From contig NZ_CP102950.1 in NCBI RefSeq assembly GCF_024741795.1, positions 868,001 through 932,000 of the forward strand: a DNA stretch of 64,000 bases, read 5' to 3'. The stretch comes from Arthrobacter sp. CJ23. Its GTDB lineage: Bacteria; Actinomycetota; Actinomycetes; Actinomycetales; Micrococcaceae. Shown here one piece after another: positions 49,303 through 61,358 of the stretch (position 1 is its first letter; each line of letters begins with the position of its first letter). Made by a program: the position numbers and the translations under genes. Under the pieces are notes generated by a model, which saw only the letters and a list, made by a program, of their open reading frames with translations, did not search any database and had not been told where the DNA came from.

Positions 49303-50850
49303 CTACTTCGCGGTCGGCACGTGGCGGAGCACGACGGCGGCAAGCACTGCCGCGCCGGCCATCAGTACCAGCCCGATCGCCGCGGTGACATGGACGCCCG
49401 ATTCGAAGGCTGCCCGGGCCGCTGCGGTCAGGGCCTCCGCCAGGGGAGCGGGCAGGGCTGCGGCTGTCTCCACCGCACCGGCCAGCGTTTCCCCTGCTTG
49501 CCCGGCCCCTGCCTCTGAAAGCCCTTCCGGCAGCAGCAGGTTGTGCTGGTAGGACGCGGTCAGGATCGACCCCAGCACCGCGGTCCCCAGGAGGGAACCC
49601 AGCTCATAGCCGGTCTCCGAAATCGCTGACGCTGCGCCCGCCTTGTCCGCCGGGACGGCGCCCAGGATCATGTCGTTGGAAATCGTCTCCGCCGAACCCA
49701 CGCCCAGGGCAATCAGCAGCAGCGCGGACAGCAGGAACACCGGGCCCTGGCCGTGGTCACCCAGGGCTGCCACCGCATAGCCGGCGGCGCTGAGGGCCAA
49801 TCCGCCCGCCACCACCAGGCCTGGGCGGATCTTCCTGACCAGGGGCACCACCAGCAGGCCTGCCACCACCGTGGCCAGCAGGGCCGGGACCATGGCGATT
49901 CCGGCCTGCATGGGGGACTGGCCGTCCACCAGCTGCAGGTGCTGGGCGAAGAAGTAGAAGAAGCCCGTCATTGAGAACAGGGACAGGATGTTGGCCGCGA
50001 TGGCCGTGCTGAACACCCTGTTGCCGAAGAGCCGGACGTCCAGCATGGGGGAGTCCAGGCGCCGCTGCCGGCGCACAAACAGCACGCCCATGAACAGGCC
50101 CAGGGTCACGAATGCGGCTGCATGGGGGGCCATGCCGTGCGAGGCGAATTCCTTGATGCCGTAGACGGTTGGCGCCATGGCCAGCATGGAAAGCACGATG
50201 CTTGTCACGTCAACGCGGCCGGGGTTGGCATCCCGGGACTCCGGGATCAGGAAGGTGCCCAGCGCCAGCAGGGGCAGCAGCAGGAATGCCGCCACCAGGA
50301 ACACCGCACCCCACCAGAAGTGCTCCACGAGCCAGCCTCCGAAGATCGGGCCCAAGGCGGCACCGCCGGAGAAGCCGGCGGCCCAGATAGCGATCGCCAG
50401 CCGCCGCCGGTTCGGGTCGGCGAAGATGTTGCGGATCAGGGACAGCGTGGACGGCATCAGCATGGCGCCGAAGATGCCCAGCGCCGCACGTCCGGCAATG
50501 AGCCACTCTGCCGACGGCGCGAACGCCGTCACGGCCGACATCACGGCGAAGCCGGTGCTGCCGATCAGCAGCAGCCGCCGCCGGCCGATCCTGTCGCCCA
50601 GGTTTCCCATCGAGACCAGCAGGGCCGCCAGCACCAGCGGGTAGGCGTCCACGATCCACAGCAGCTGCATGCCGCCCACGTCCAGCGAGCGGGCAATTTC
50701 CGGCAGCGCAAACGTCAGTGCGGTGTTGTCCACCGCCACCAGGAGCACCGGGACCATCAGCAGGGCCAGGGCGGCCCAGTCGCGCCACGGCGCGGACGGG
50801 GTGGAGGTGGTGGGGCTGTGCAGGGTTGTGGTCGGGCTGAGCATATTCAT
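49303..50850 (-). CDS. DHA2-type MFS drug transporter
   Basis: 515 residues, 14 predicted helices. LLVAVDNTALTFALPEIARSL is motif D1 of the 14-helix drug:proton antiporters, and MGNLGDRIGRRRLLLIGS is the cytoplasmic motif A. It exports hydrophobic cations or antibiotics and biocides. The ATG at 50850 is the start of family homology; the open frame to 50997 covers the operator and the regulator. Transcription should be controlled by the divergent TetR regulator. Confidence 0.9.
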   Translation of the reverse strand: MNMLSPTTTLHSPTTSTPSAPWRDWAALALLMVPVLLVAVDNTALTFALPEIARSLDVGGMQLLWIVDAYPLVLAALLVSMGNLGDRIGRRRLLLIGSTGFAVMSAVTAFAPSAEWLIAGRAALGIFGAMLMPSTLSLIRNIFADPNRRRLAIAIWAAGFSGGAALGPIFGGWLVEHFWWGAVFLVAAFLLLPLLALGTFLIPESRDANPGRVDVTSIVLSMLAMAPTVYGIKEFASHGMAPHAAAFVTLGLFMGVLFVRRQRRLDSPMLDVRLFGNRVFSTAIAANILSLFSMTGFFYFFAQHLQLVDGQSPMQAGIAMVPALLATVVAGLLVVPLVRKIRPGLVVAGGLALSAAGYAVAALGDHGQGPVFLLSALLLIALGVGSAETISNDMILGAVPADKAGAASAISETGYELGSLLGTAVLGSILTASYQHNLLLPEGLSEAGAGQAGETLAGAVETAAALPAPLAEALTAAARAAFESGVHVTAAIGLVLMAGAAVLAAVVLRHVPTAK

Positions 50851-50851
50851 T

Positions 50852-50875
50852 ACTGTACCGTCCAGACGGTACAGT
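50852..50875. promoter_or_regulatory. TetR operator between efflux and regulator genes
   Basis: ACTGTACCGTC and GACGGTACAGT are perfect 11-bp arms around two central bases. It begins one base upstream of the transporter start codon and 40 bases before the regulator. Confidence 0.8.
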
Positions 50876-50915
50876 TTCAAATGAATGCCGGCGGAACTAG
50901 GGGATGATAGGAGCC

Positions 50916-51455
50916 ATGCCACGAAAACCAGTTGCCCGGGACGCGGTCCTGGATGCCTTTGAAGCCCTGCTGATCGAGGTGGGGGAGCGCGCCGCAACCC
51001 TCGACGCCGTCGCCAAGCGGGCGGGCGTCTCCAAGGGCGGCCTGCTGTACCACTTTCCGAACAAGGAAGCGCTGATCGGTTCGCTGCTCGAGCGCATGGA
51101 CCGGCTGGCGCAGGATGACATTGAGGGCATGAAGTCAGCCCCCGAGGGTGCCGCCGCCTACTTCATCAAATCCTCGCTCTGGGCCGACACTCCGCTGGAC
51201 CGGGTGTTTGTGGCCTCCACCCGCCTGGCCGAGGTGGCTCACGAGGAAACGCGCCGGCGCTTCGCCCGAATCCAGCAGCAGTGGCTCGATGTGCTCGCGG
51301 ACGACGTCGGGCCCGAGCTTGCCAAGGCCGTGCGCTACATGGGCGACGGCCTCTACTTCAATGCCATGTTCGAGGGAACATCCGGCGGTGCGGCGCCCGG
51401 GCGGCAGGCCGACGTCGACTCCCTCCTGGCGACGCTGGACCGCCTCCGCGGCTGA
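50916..51455 (+). CDS. TetR-family regulator
   Basis: 179 residues. AVLDAFEALLIEVGERAATLDAVAKRAGVSKGGLLYHFPNKEALI is the TetR DNA-binding domain with the LLYHFPNKE signature. The variable C-terminal part is helical and would bind the drug. AGGAG lies 2-6 bases upstream of the ATG at 50916. It is divergent from the DHA2 transporter and shares the 24-base inverted repeat, so both genes are probably repressed until a ligand binds. Confidence 0.9.
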   Translation: MPRKPVARDAVLDAFEALLIEVGERAATLDAVAKRAGVSKGGLLYHFPNKEALIGSLLERMDRLAQDDIEGMKSAPEGAAAYFIKSSLWADTPLDRVFVASTRLAEVAHEETRRRFARIQQQWLDVLADDVGPELAKAVRYMGDGLYFNAMFEGTSGGAAPGRQADVDSLLATLDRLRG

Positions 51456-51608
51456 CTCGCGGGACCGCGCGCCGGGTGGCCCGCCTGTGTGAAGCGGTGC
51501 AAAAATTGCCATTTGCGGACAGGCCCCGTCCATAGGAGAATGGGTGCTTGTGGCCGTCGTCACCGGCAGCTGCAACCCGTGTTAGAACAACTAAATACGC
51601 CTTTGATC

Positions 51609-51832
51609 TGCGGCGGGAGAGTCCTGCAGGCAAGTGATGCGGGCGCCGTAGGAGCAAATCCTCCCCAGGAATCTCTCAGGCCCATGTACCGCCGCGGCAA
51701 GGCAACTCTGGAAAGCAGCAAGCTGTCCACGGGTGTCAATGACACCTGAACACGCTGTGCTCACCGACGGTGCAAGCAGACCTGTGTCTGCGGAAACTCT
51801 CAGGTCCAATACAGAGCGGGGAGGAACCCGAA
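51609..51832 (+). ncRNA. Tandem glycine riboswitch
   Basis: Two successive aptamers with the conserved glycine-riboswitch blocks. The first (about 51611-51715) has CGGGAGAGTCC, GGGCGCCGTAGGAGCAAATC, AATCTCTCAGGCCC and GGCAACTCTGG. The second (about 51720-51828) has CACCGACGGTGCAAGCAGA, GGAAACTCTCAGGTCC and ATACAGAGCGGGGAGGA. It lies about 45 bases before gcvP. Glycine binding normally switches such operons on. The stretch 51456-51608 before it should contain the promoter; TTGCGG, 17 bases, GAGAAT near 51512-51540 is a weak candidate. Confidence 0.93.
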
Positions 51833-51876
51833 CCACTGCGGCGTACCCTGCGCCGCCTTAGTAATGGAGTTCCTTC

Positions 51877-54729
<2,853 letters not shown>

Positions 54730-54740
54730 GGATTTCCGCG

Positions 54741-55874
54741 ATGACTGAGAACTACACCGCGCTCTACGAAGAGCACAAGAAGCTCGGCGCCTCGTTCACC
54801 GATTTCGGTGGCTGGCAGATGCCCCTGAAGTACTCCTCCGAACTGGCCGAACACCACGCGGTCCGCACGTCCGCCGGCCTGTTCGACCTCTCCCACATGG
54901 GCGAAGTCTGGGTCACCGGTCCCGGCGCCGCCGCGTTCCTTGACTACGCCCTGGTCGGCAAGATCTCCGCGATGTCCGTGGGCAAGGCCAAGTACTCGCT
55001 GATCTGCCAGGAAGACGGCGGCATCATCGATGACCTCATCACCTACCGCCGTGGCGAAGAGAAGTTCCTCGTGGTCCCCAACGCCGGCAACGCCGTGGTG
55101 GTCGCCGCGGCACTGGCCGAGCGTGCCGCCGGCTTCGACGTGGTGGTGGAGGACGCCTCCGCAGCCACCTCGCTGATCGCCGTCCAGGGACCCAAGGCCG
55201 AGGAAATCCTCCTCCGCATGGTCCCGGCCGAACAGCACGCCCTGGTCACCGAGCTGAAGTACTACGCCGCCGTCGAGGTTCCCTTCACGTTCGGCGGCAG
55301 CACCGAAGAGCTGCTGCTCGCCCGCACCGGCTACACCGGTGAGGACGGCTTCGAGATCTTCGTGGCCAACGAGTCTGCCGCGGCCCTGTGGCAGGCCATC
55401 GACGCCGTAGCAGAGGAAGGCGAGCTCATCCCCGCCGGCCTGGCGTGCCGCGACTCGCTGCGCCTGGAAGCCGGCATGCCGCTCTACGGCAACGAGCTCT
55501 CCCTCGAAGGCAACCCCTTCGCCGCAGGCCTGGGCCCGGTCGTCTCACTCGCCAAGGAATCCGACTTCGTGGGCCGCGCCGCCCTGGAAGCACTCAAGGC
55601 AGACGGCGCCGGCTCCACGAGCGGCCGCAAGCTGGTCGGCCTCAAGGGCCTGGGCCGCCGCGCCGGCCGCGGCCACTACCCGGTCCTGAAGGACGGCGTC
55701 GTGGTGGGCGAGGTCACCTCCGGCCAGCCGAGCCCCACCTTGGGCTACCCTGTGGCACTGGCCTATGTCGACGTCGAGCATGCCGAACTGGGCACCGCCC
55801 TGGACATCGACCTGCGTGGCAAGGCGGAACCCTTCGAGGTCATCGCCCTGCCGTTCTACAAGCGCCAGAAGTAA
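54741..55874 (+). CDS. gcvT: Aminomethyltransferase, T protein
   Basis: 377 residues. TALYEEHKKLGASFTDFGGWQMPLKY at the start, then FDLSHMGEVWVTGPGA with the residues that bind folate, ARTGYTGEDGFEIF, and ACRDSLRLEAGMPLYGNEL with the catalytic-site Asp region. It releases ammonia from the aminomethyl-lipoyl group and makes methylene-tetrahydrofolate. Starts after AAGGATTTCCGCG; 39 bases separate it from gcvH. Confidence 0.96.
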   Translation: MTENYTALYEEHKKLGASFTDFGGWQMPLKYSSELAEHHAVRTSAGLFDLSHMGEVWVTGPGAAAFLDYALVGKISAMSVGKAKYSLICQEDGGIIDDLITYRRGEEKFLVVPNAGNAVVVAAALAERAAGFDVVVEDASAATSLIAVQGPKAEEILLRMVPAEQHALVTELKYYAAVEVPFTFGGSTEELLLARTGYTGEDGFEIFVANESAAALWQAIDAVAEEGELIPAGLACRDSLRLEAGMPLYGNELSLEGNPFAAGLGPVVSLAKESDFVGRAALEALKADGAGSTSGRKLVGLKGLGRRAGRGHYPVLKDGVVVGEVTSGQPSPTLGYPVALAYVDVEHAELGTALDIDLRGKAEPFEVIALPFYKRQK

Positions 55875-55913
55875 CCAGACTTCACAACGACCACCACAAC
55901 TTAAGGAACAAAC

Positions 55914-56297
55914 ATGGCTAAAGTAGCTCCCGAACTGCAGTACTCCGACGAGCACGAGTGGGTGGCCCGCGAGGTCGGCAACCTGGTGTCCATCGGCATT
56001 TCCGCTGTGGCCACCGACGCCCTGGGCGACATCGTCTACGTTGACCTGCCCGAGGTCGGCTCCGCCGTCACCGCCGGCGAGACCTGCGGCGAAGTCGAGT
56101 CCACCAAGTCCGTCTCGGACCTGTACTCCCCGGTCACCGGCGAGGTCACGGAAATCAACGACGCCGTCGTCGCTGACCCGGCCCTGATCAACAACGACCC
56201 CTACGGTGCCGGCTGGCTCTTCAAGGTCGCCGCCGATTCCGACGGCCCGCTGCTGTCCGCCGAAGAATACGCTTCCAAGAACGGCGGCGAGCTGTGA
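55914..56297 (+). CDS. gcvH: Glycine cleavage system H protein
   Basis: 127 residues. [24 protein letters not shown] and the lipoylation site Lys65 in [20 protein letters not shown]. It shuttles the aminomethyl group between the P, T and L proteins. AAGGAAC stands 6 bases before the ATG. Its stop overlaps the glyA start (GTGA). Confidence 0.97.
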   Translation: MAKVAPELQYSDEHEWVAREVGNLVSIGISAVATDALGDIVYVDLPEVGSAVTAGETCGEVESTKSVSDLYSPVTGEVTEINDAVVADPALINNDPYGAGWLFKVAADSDGPLLSAEEYASKNGGEL

Positions 56298-57616
56298 CGG
56301 CCGCGGCTGCCGCAACCGCTTTTGAGCAGGTTGCTTCGCCGAGCCTGGACGCCCTGCTGTCCGATCTGGACCCGGAAATCGCGGCGAAGATCGACGACGA
56401 ACTGACCCGCCAGCGTTCGGGCCTGGAAATGATCGCCTCGGAGAACCACACCGCCGTTGCCGTCATGCAGGCCCAGGGCTCGGTCCTGACCAACAAGTAC
56501 GCCGAGGGTTACCCGGGCAAGCGCTACTACGGTGGCTGCGAACACGTGGACGTCGTGGAGCAGCTGGCCATCGACCGCGTCAAGGCACTGTTCGGTGCCG
56601 AGTACGCAAACGTGCAGCCGCACTCCGGCGCCCAGGCCAACGCCTCGGTGATGCACGCGCTGATCAAGCCGGGCGACACCATCATGGGCCTGAACCTGGC
56701 CCACGGCGGACACCTGACGCACGGCATGCGGATCAACTTCTCCGGCAAGCTCTACAACGTGGTCCCGTACGGCGTCCGCGAGGACAGCCACACGGTGGAC
56801 ATGGCCGAGGTGGAGCGCCTGGCGCTGGAGCACAAGCCCGCGCTGATCGTTGCCGGCTGGTCCGCTTACGCCCGCCAGCTGGACTTCGCCGAGTTCCGCC
56901 GCATCGCGGACCTCGTCGGCGCGTACCTGATGGTGGACATGGCGCACTTCGCCGGACTGGTGGCAGCAGGCCTGCACCCGAGCCCGGTGCAGCACGCCCA
57001 CGTCACCACCTCCACCACGCACAAGACCCTCGCCGGTCCGCGCGGCGGCATCATCCTCTCCAACGACGCCGACGTGGCCAAGAAGATCAACTCTGCGGTC
57101 TTCCCGGGCCAGCAGGGCGGTCCGCTGGAGCACGTGATCGCGGGCAAGGCCGTGGCCTTCAAGATCGCCGGCTCGCCGGAGTTCAAGGAGCGCCAGGGGC
57201 GTGTCCTCGCCGGTGCCAGCATCCTCGCCGAGCGCCTGGTCCAGGACGACGTCACGGCCAAGGGGATCTCCGTGATCTCCGGCGGCACCGACGTGCACCT
57301 GGTCCTGGTTGACCTGCGCAACTGCGAGCTGGACGGCCAGCAGGCCGAGGACCGCCTGGCCGCGATTGACATCACCGTCAACCGCAATGCCGTGCCGTTC
57401 GACCCTCGCCCGCCGATGGTCACCTCCGGCCTCCGGATCGGCACCCCGGCCCTGGCTACGCGCGGTTTCGGCGAAGCAGCGTTCCGTGAAGTCGCGGACA
57501 TCATCGCCGAGGCCCTGATCGCCGACGCCGACGCCGACCTCTCGGGCCTGCGTCACCGCGTTGAGGCACTCGCCGCCGCGCACCCGCTCTACCCGGGTGT
57601 TGCGAACCTCGCCTAG
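56294..57616 (+). CDS. glyA: Serine hydroxymethyltransferase
   Basis: 440 residues. [36 protein letters not shown] and the PLP lysine Lys244 in [15 protein letters not shown]. It joins glycine with the methylene-tetrahydrofolate from gcvT to make serine. The GTG start overlaps the gcvH stop by 4 bases, which shows coupling. The stop codon lies inside a 16-base palindrome (57607-57622). Confidence 0.97.
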   Translation: MTAAAAATAFEQVASPSLDALLSDLDPEIAAKIDDELTRQRSGLEMIASENHTAVAVMQAQGSVLTNKYAEGYPGKRYYGGCEHVDVVEQLAIDRVKALFGAEYANVQPHSGAQANASVMHALIKPGDTIMGLNLAHGGHLTHGMRINFSGKLYNVVPYGVREDSHTVDMAEVERLALEHKPALIVAGWSAYARQLDFAEFRRIADLVGAYLMVDMAHFAGLVAAGLHPSPVQHAHVTTSTTHKTLAGPRGGIILSNDADVAKKINSAVFPGQQGGPLEHVIAGKAVAFKIAGSPEFKERQGRVLAGASILAERLVQDDVTAKGISVISGGTDVHLVLVDLRNCELDGQQAEDRLAAIDITVNRNAVPFDPRPPMVTSGLRIGTPALATRGFGEAAFREVADIIAEALIADADADLSGLRHRVEALAAAHPLYPGVANLA

Positions 57617-57642
57617 GCGAGGATCGTTAACAAGGTAGCCAC

Positions 57643-57677
57643 GGGACGGGCGTCCGCCACAAGCGGATGCCCGTCCC
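57643..57677 (+). other. Stem-loop between glyA and sdaA
   Basis: GGGACGGGCGTCCGC and GCGGATGCCCGTCCC form a 15-bp stem with one G-U pair and a 5-base loop. No T run follows, so it may attenuate or stabilise rather than end the transcript. Confidence 0.5.
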
Positions 57678-57757
57678 CGGCAACGGCCCACATGGCCGCT
57701 GCCATCCGGCAGGACCATCTGCCGGACCACAGCAAGCAGTATGTTAGGAATCCGACA

Positions 57758-59173
57758 ATGGCTGTTGGTGTCTTCGATCTTTTCTCCGTGGGGATCGGCC
57801 CTTCGAGTTCCCACACTGTGGGGCCCATGCGCGCCGCCGCGGTTTTCGCGGGCGAACTCAAGGACTCCGGCGCGCTGGAGCGCGTGGCCTCGCTGCGCGT
57901 TGACCTGTATGGATCGTTGGCCGCCACAGGCCGGGGCCACGGGACCATGACCGCCGTGCTGCTGGGCCTGGAGGGATACCACCCCGAGGTCATCCTCCCC
58001 GATGAGGTTGAGGAACGCCTGGCATCGATCGCGGAGACCGGCACCCTGAACCTGGCCGGCGCCGCGGATCCGGCCTCCGGCGTGCCCCTGCCGTACGGCG
58101 AGGGCGACATGGTCCTGCACCCGCTCACCGTGCTCCCGCGCCACACCAACGGCATGAAGTTCAGCGTGTCCGACGCCGACGGCGCCGTGCTGCACGAGGC
58201 CACGTTCTTCTCCGTAGGCGGCGGCTTCATCGTCCGCGAGGGCGAGGAAGACGCAGCCCAGAAAGAACTGGACGAGTCCAAGAAGGAACTCCCGCTGCCG
58301 TTCCGCACCGCCGCGGAACTGATGGGACGCTGCTCCTCCAAGGGCATGGGCATCTCGGACATCATGTTCATCAACGAACGCGCCTCCCGGAGCGAAGAGG
58401 AAATCCGGGCGGGCCTGCTGCACATCTGGTCCGTCATGGAAGGCTGCGTCGCGATCAGCCTCAAGCGCGAAGGCGTGCTGCCCGGCGGACTCAGGGTCCG
58501 CCGTCGGGCCCCCGACTGGCACGAGCGGCTCCTGAAGGAAGACAAGGACCGCGACCCCAAGTACTGGCAGGAATGGGTGAACCTGATCGCCCTGGCCGTC
58601 AACGAGGAAAACGCCTCGGGCGGGCGCGTGGTCACGGCCCCCACCAACGGCGCCGCGGGCATCATCCCCGCCGTGCTCTACTACGCCCTCAACTTTGCCC
58701 CCGGCATGGACAAGGCCACCCAGCAGGACCGCGACGACGTCGTGGTGAAGTTCCTGCTGGCCGCCGGCGCCGTCGGGGTGCTCTACAAAGAGCAGGCCTC
58801 CATCTCCGGTGCCGAGGTGGGCTGCCAGGGCGAGGTGGGCTCCGCGTCCTCCATGGCCGCGGCCGGCCTGGCCGAGGTCATGGGCGGCTCGCCGGGGCAG
58901 GTGGAGAATGCGGCCGAGATCGCGATGGAGCACAACCTGGGCCTGACCTGCGACCCCATCGGCGGGCTGGTGCAGATCCCCTGCATCGAACGCAACGCGA
59001 TCGCCGCGGCCAAGGCCATCAACGCGGCCAAGATGGCACTCTGGGGCGACGGCACGCACCGGGTTTCCCTGGACGAGGTCATTGTGACCATGCGCGAAAC
59101 CGGCAAGGACATGTCCTCCAAGTACAAGGAAACCGCCATGGGCGGCCTCGCCGTCAACGTGGTGGAGTGCTGA
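57758..59173 (+). CDS. sdaA: L-serine ammonia-lyase, iron-sulfur dependent
   Basis: 471 residues, single-chain type with beta and alpha parts. [23 protein letters not shown] is the N-terminal signature. [40 protein letters not shown] and the C-terminal Cys region supply the Fe-S cluster ligands. It converts serine to pyruvate and ammonia. I take the ATG at 57758 (AGGAA 7 bases upstream); the frame is open to 57692. With the upstream genes it completes glycine catabolism to pyruvate. Confidence 0.95.
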   Translation: MAVGVFDLFSVGIGPSSSHTVGPMRAAAVFAGELKDSGALERVASLRVDLYGSLAATGRGHGTMTAVLLGLEGYHPEVILPDEVEERLASIAETGTLNLAGAADPASGVPLPYGEGDMVLHPLTVLPRHTNGMKFSVSDADGAVLHEATFFSVGGGFIVREGEEDAAQKELDESKKELPLPFRTAAELMGRCSSKGMGISDIMFINERASRSEEEIRAGLLHIWSVMEGCVAISLKREGVLPGGLRVRRRAPDWHERLLKEDKDRDPKYWQEWVNLIALAVNEENASGGRVVTAPTNGAAGIIPAVLYYALNFAPGMDKATQQDRDDVVVKFLLAAGAVGVLYKEQASISGAEVGCQGEVGSASSMAAAGLAEVMGGSPGQVENAAEIAMEHNLGLTCDPIGGLVQIPCIERNAIAAAKAINAAKMALWGDGTHRVSLDEVIVTMRETGKDMSSKYKETAMGGLAVNVVEC

Positions 59174-59259
59174 GGGCGCAAGCCTAGGGTCTGTCCCAGC
59201 GGTTCAGGGCCTGCCGCTGCTGTCTGTTCAGTGTCGGTCCGTGGTGCCATCATGTACCC

Positions 59260-60081
59260 ATGAGCGGGGGATATGACAGCGACTTTCTGCGGGCCGGCCT
59301 TGAGCTGCCCAGTCCGTCGGAGACGACGGTTCTTCTTGACTACATTCATTTCTCGGTGCGGTTCCGCCCCGACCGCAAGCTGGCGGCGATCGTGGGCGTC
59401 AACATCAACGGCAGCGAACTGGACGCCCTGGCCCGGGAGGGCACCTGGCATTTTGATTCCAGGATCCCCAAGGAGCAGCAGGCCGGGCCCGAGGTCTACA
59501 AGAACAATGCCTTCGACCGCGGACACCTGGTCCGCCGCCTGGATCCCGTGTGGGGCGACGCCGCGACGGCCAAGAAAGCCAACCAGGACACCTTTGCCTT
59601 CACCAACGCGGCTCCACAGATCGATGATTTCAACCAGGGCAAGCAGCTCTGGGTGGGACTCGAGGACCATGTGCTGGGCCATGCCGACACCTTCGACGCC
59701 AGGCTGAGCGTCTTCACCGGGCCGGTCTTCCGCGACGATGATCCGCCCTACCGCGGCGTGCACGTGCCGCGGAAGTTCTGGAAGATCGCCGCGTGGACCA
59801 ACGACGCCGTGCTCGGCGCCGTGGGCTTCGTGGTGGACCAGACCCCGCTCATGGACAAGGTGGAGCTGGAAGAGGCCACCAGGGAGCGGCTCCTCACGGA
59901 CGAACCCCCGCCCCTGGGACCGTTCCGCACCTTCCAGGTGCCCATCGAGGACATCGCCGGGTTGACCGGCCTGCCGCTCGACACGCTCGCGGACGCCGAC
60001 CGACTTGCCCGCGGGCAGCGGGCCCTCGGGGAGAAGCCGAAGGCCATCCGGCTGGAGACGGCGGAGCAGATCAGGCTGTAG
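59260..60081 (+). CDS. DNA/RNA non-specific endonuclease
   Basis: 273 residues of the beta-beta-alpha-metal NUC1 family. The catalytic motif DRGH is at 86-89 (NAFDRGHLVRRLDPVWG), with the metal-binding Asn in TFAFTNAAPQIDDFNQG. No signal peptide is visible, so it is cytoplasmic, exported by another route, or kept inactive. It is a single gene between sdaA and the FemX-type genes. Targets are single- or double-stranded nucleic acids by family. Confidence 0.87.
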   Translation: MSGGYDSDFLRAGLELPSPSETTVLLDYIHFSVRFRPDRKLAAIVGVNINGSELDALAREGTWHFDSRIPKEQQAGPEVYKNNAFDRGHLVRRLDPVWGDAATAKKANQDTFAFTNAAPQIDDFNQGKQLWVGLEDHVLGHADTFDARLSVFTGPVFRDDDPPYRGVHVPRKFWKIAAWTNDAVLGAVGFVVDQTPLMDKVELEEATRERLLTDEPPPLGPFRTFQVPIEDIAGLTGLPLDTLADADRLARGQRALGEKPKAIRLETAEQIRL

Positions 60082-60102
60082 GGCCTTCCCGGGGCCGATA
60101 GA

Positions 60103-60149
60103 CTTGTGGCTGCATGCCTGCGCCGCGCCACGGTGCCTGCAGCCACAAG
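60103..60149 (+). promoter_or_regulatory. 12-bp inverted repeat in the femX leader
   Basis: CTTGTGGCTGCA (60103-60114) and TGCAGCCACAAG (60138-60149) are perfect complements around 23 bases. They sit between a possible -10 box (TAGACT, 60099-60104) and the preferred start codon at 60174, so the hairpin would form at the 5' end of the message. Confidence 0.6.
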
Positions 60150-60173
60150 TACGCAACTGATTGGACACGGCCC

Positions 60174-61247
60174 TTGCGAGAATTCACCGCACGCTTCGCC
60201 ACCGCCGAGGAAATCGAAAACTGGGACAAGCACGTCACGGCCAACCCCAACGGGGGCAACATGCTCCAGTCGGCCGCCTACGCCACCGTGAAGGACGGCA
60301 ACGGCTGGAAGGTCCGCTGGCTGGTCCTGGAGAACGGCCAGTACGCCAGCTACAACCTGATCCTGGAAAAGAAGTTCCCCGTGCTTGGCCGGCTCTGGTA
60401 CCTGATCAAGGGTCCCGACGCAGCCTCCCCGGACGACATCCGGCCCATGCTCTCGGCCTGCGCCGAGCTGGCCCGCAGCCAGAAGATGAACGTGTTCACC
60501 ATCAAGATCGAACCGGACATCGTTGATTCCGCAGAAGCCGCCGCGCAGCTCTCGGCGGCCGGGCTGGTCAAGGCCCCCAACATCCAGTCCAACGACTCCA
60601 CGGCCCTGCTGGACATCGCCGCTCCGGAGAACGAGGTCCTCCGGAGCATTTCCTCGCGGGCCCGCAACGCCGTCCGCCGCGCCGAGCGCGAGGGCTGCGA
60701 GGTACGGCAGGAGGAAGCCGGCGTCGGGAGCTACCGCAAGCTCTACGCCCTGATGGAGAACACCGTCAACGCCAAGGGCGCCATGCCGCTGCGCAGCTTC
60801 GACTACTACTCCAGCTTCTGGGACGGCTTCTGCAGCCGCGGCCAGGGCCACTTCTTCTTCGTCTACGAGGACGGCAAGCCCAGCGTGGGCGCCTTCGTCA
60901 TCAACTACGGCTCCAAGGCCACGTACAAGGACGGCGGCTCCACCCAGGACCGCAAGCAGTACGGCGACTCCCACCTGGTGCAGTGGGCGGCCATCCGCAG
61001 GATGCAGGAACTGGGCTGCGTCGCATACGACTTCTGCGGCACGCCCACCGCCGCCCGGATCAAGGACAAGACCCACCCGCTGTACGGCATGGGCCTGTTC
61101 AAGACCAGCTTCACCAAGACCGTCACGGACTTTGTGGGCTGCTACGACCTCGTCCTGGGCCCGGTGCGGCACCGCCTGTGGCTCAACGGGGGCGAGCGCA
61201 TCTTCCGCCGGCTCGAGACCATGCGGACCGGCGGCCAGTTCTACTGA
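60174..61247 (+). CDS. FemX-type peptidoglycan bridge ligase 1
   Basis: 357 residues. FemABX (GNAT-like double-domain) pattern: NPNGGNMLQSAAYATVKDGNGWKVRWLVLE in the first half, SSRARNAVRRAEREGCEV before the second domain, and GDSHLVQWAAIRRMQELGC then YDFCGTPTAARIKDK in the second. Such enzymes add an amino acid from aminoacyl-tRNA to lipid II. I prefer the TTG at 60174, where homology should begin; the ATG at 60114 would start inside an inverted repeat. It is followed by a second, related ligase, which suggests two bridge residues. Confidence 0.85.
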   Translation: MREFTARFATAEEIENWDKHVTANPNGGNMLQSAAYATVKDGNGWKVRWLVLENGQYASYNLILEKKFPVLGRLWYLIKGPDAASPDDIRPMLSACAELARSQKMNVFTIKIEPDIVDSAEAAAQLSAAGLVKAPNIQSNDSTALLDIAAPENEVLRSISSRARNAVRRAEREGCEVRQEEAGVGSYRKLYALMENTVNAKGAMPLRSFDYYSSFWDGFCSRGQGHFFFVYEDGKPSVGAFVINYGSKATYKDGGSTQDRKQYGDSHLVQWAAIRRMQELGCVAYDFCGTPTAARIKDKTHPLYGMGLFKTSFTKTVTDFVGCYDLVLGPVRHRLWLNGGERIFRRLETMRTGGQFY

Positions 61248-61358
61248 CCCCGGCCGCAACCAGGCTGCCATCAAGCACCGGCCCGTGCCTGCCACGAACG
61301 GCACACTTTCATCAACGTGAGGTAACTTCTTTTGAATCCGATTGAGGCTGGAACCGCC

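Noticed and set aside
56201..59059. 952-codon antisense ORF opposite glyA and sdaA
   Set aside because: Same reason: it spans two confidently identified genes and the gap between them.
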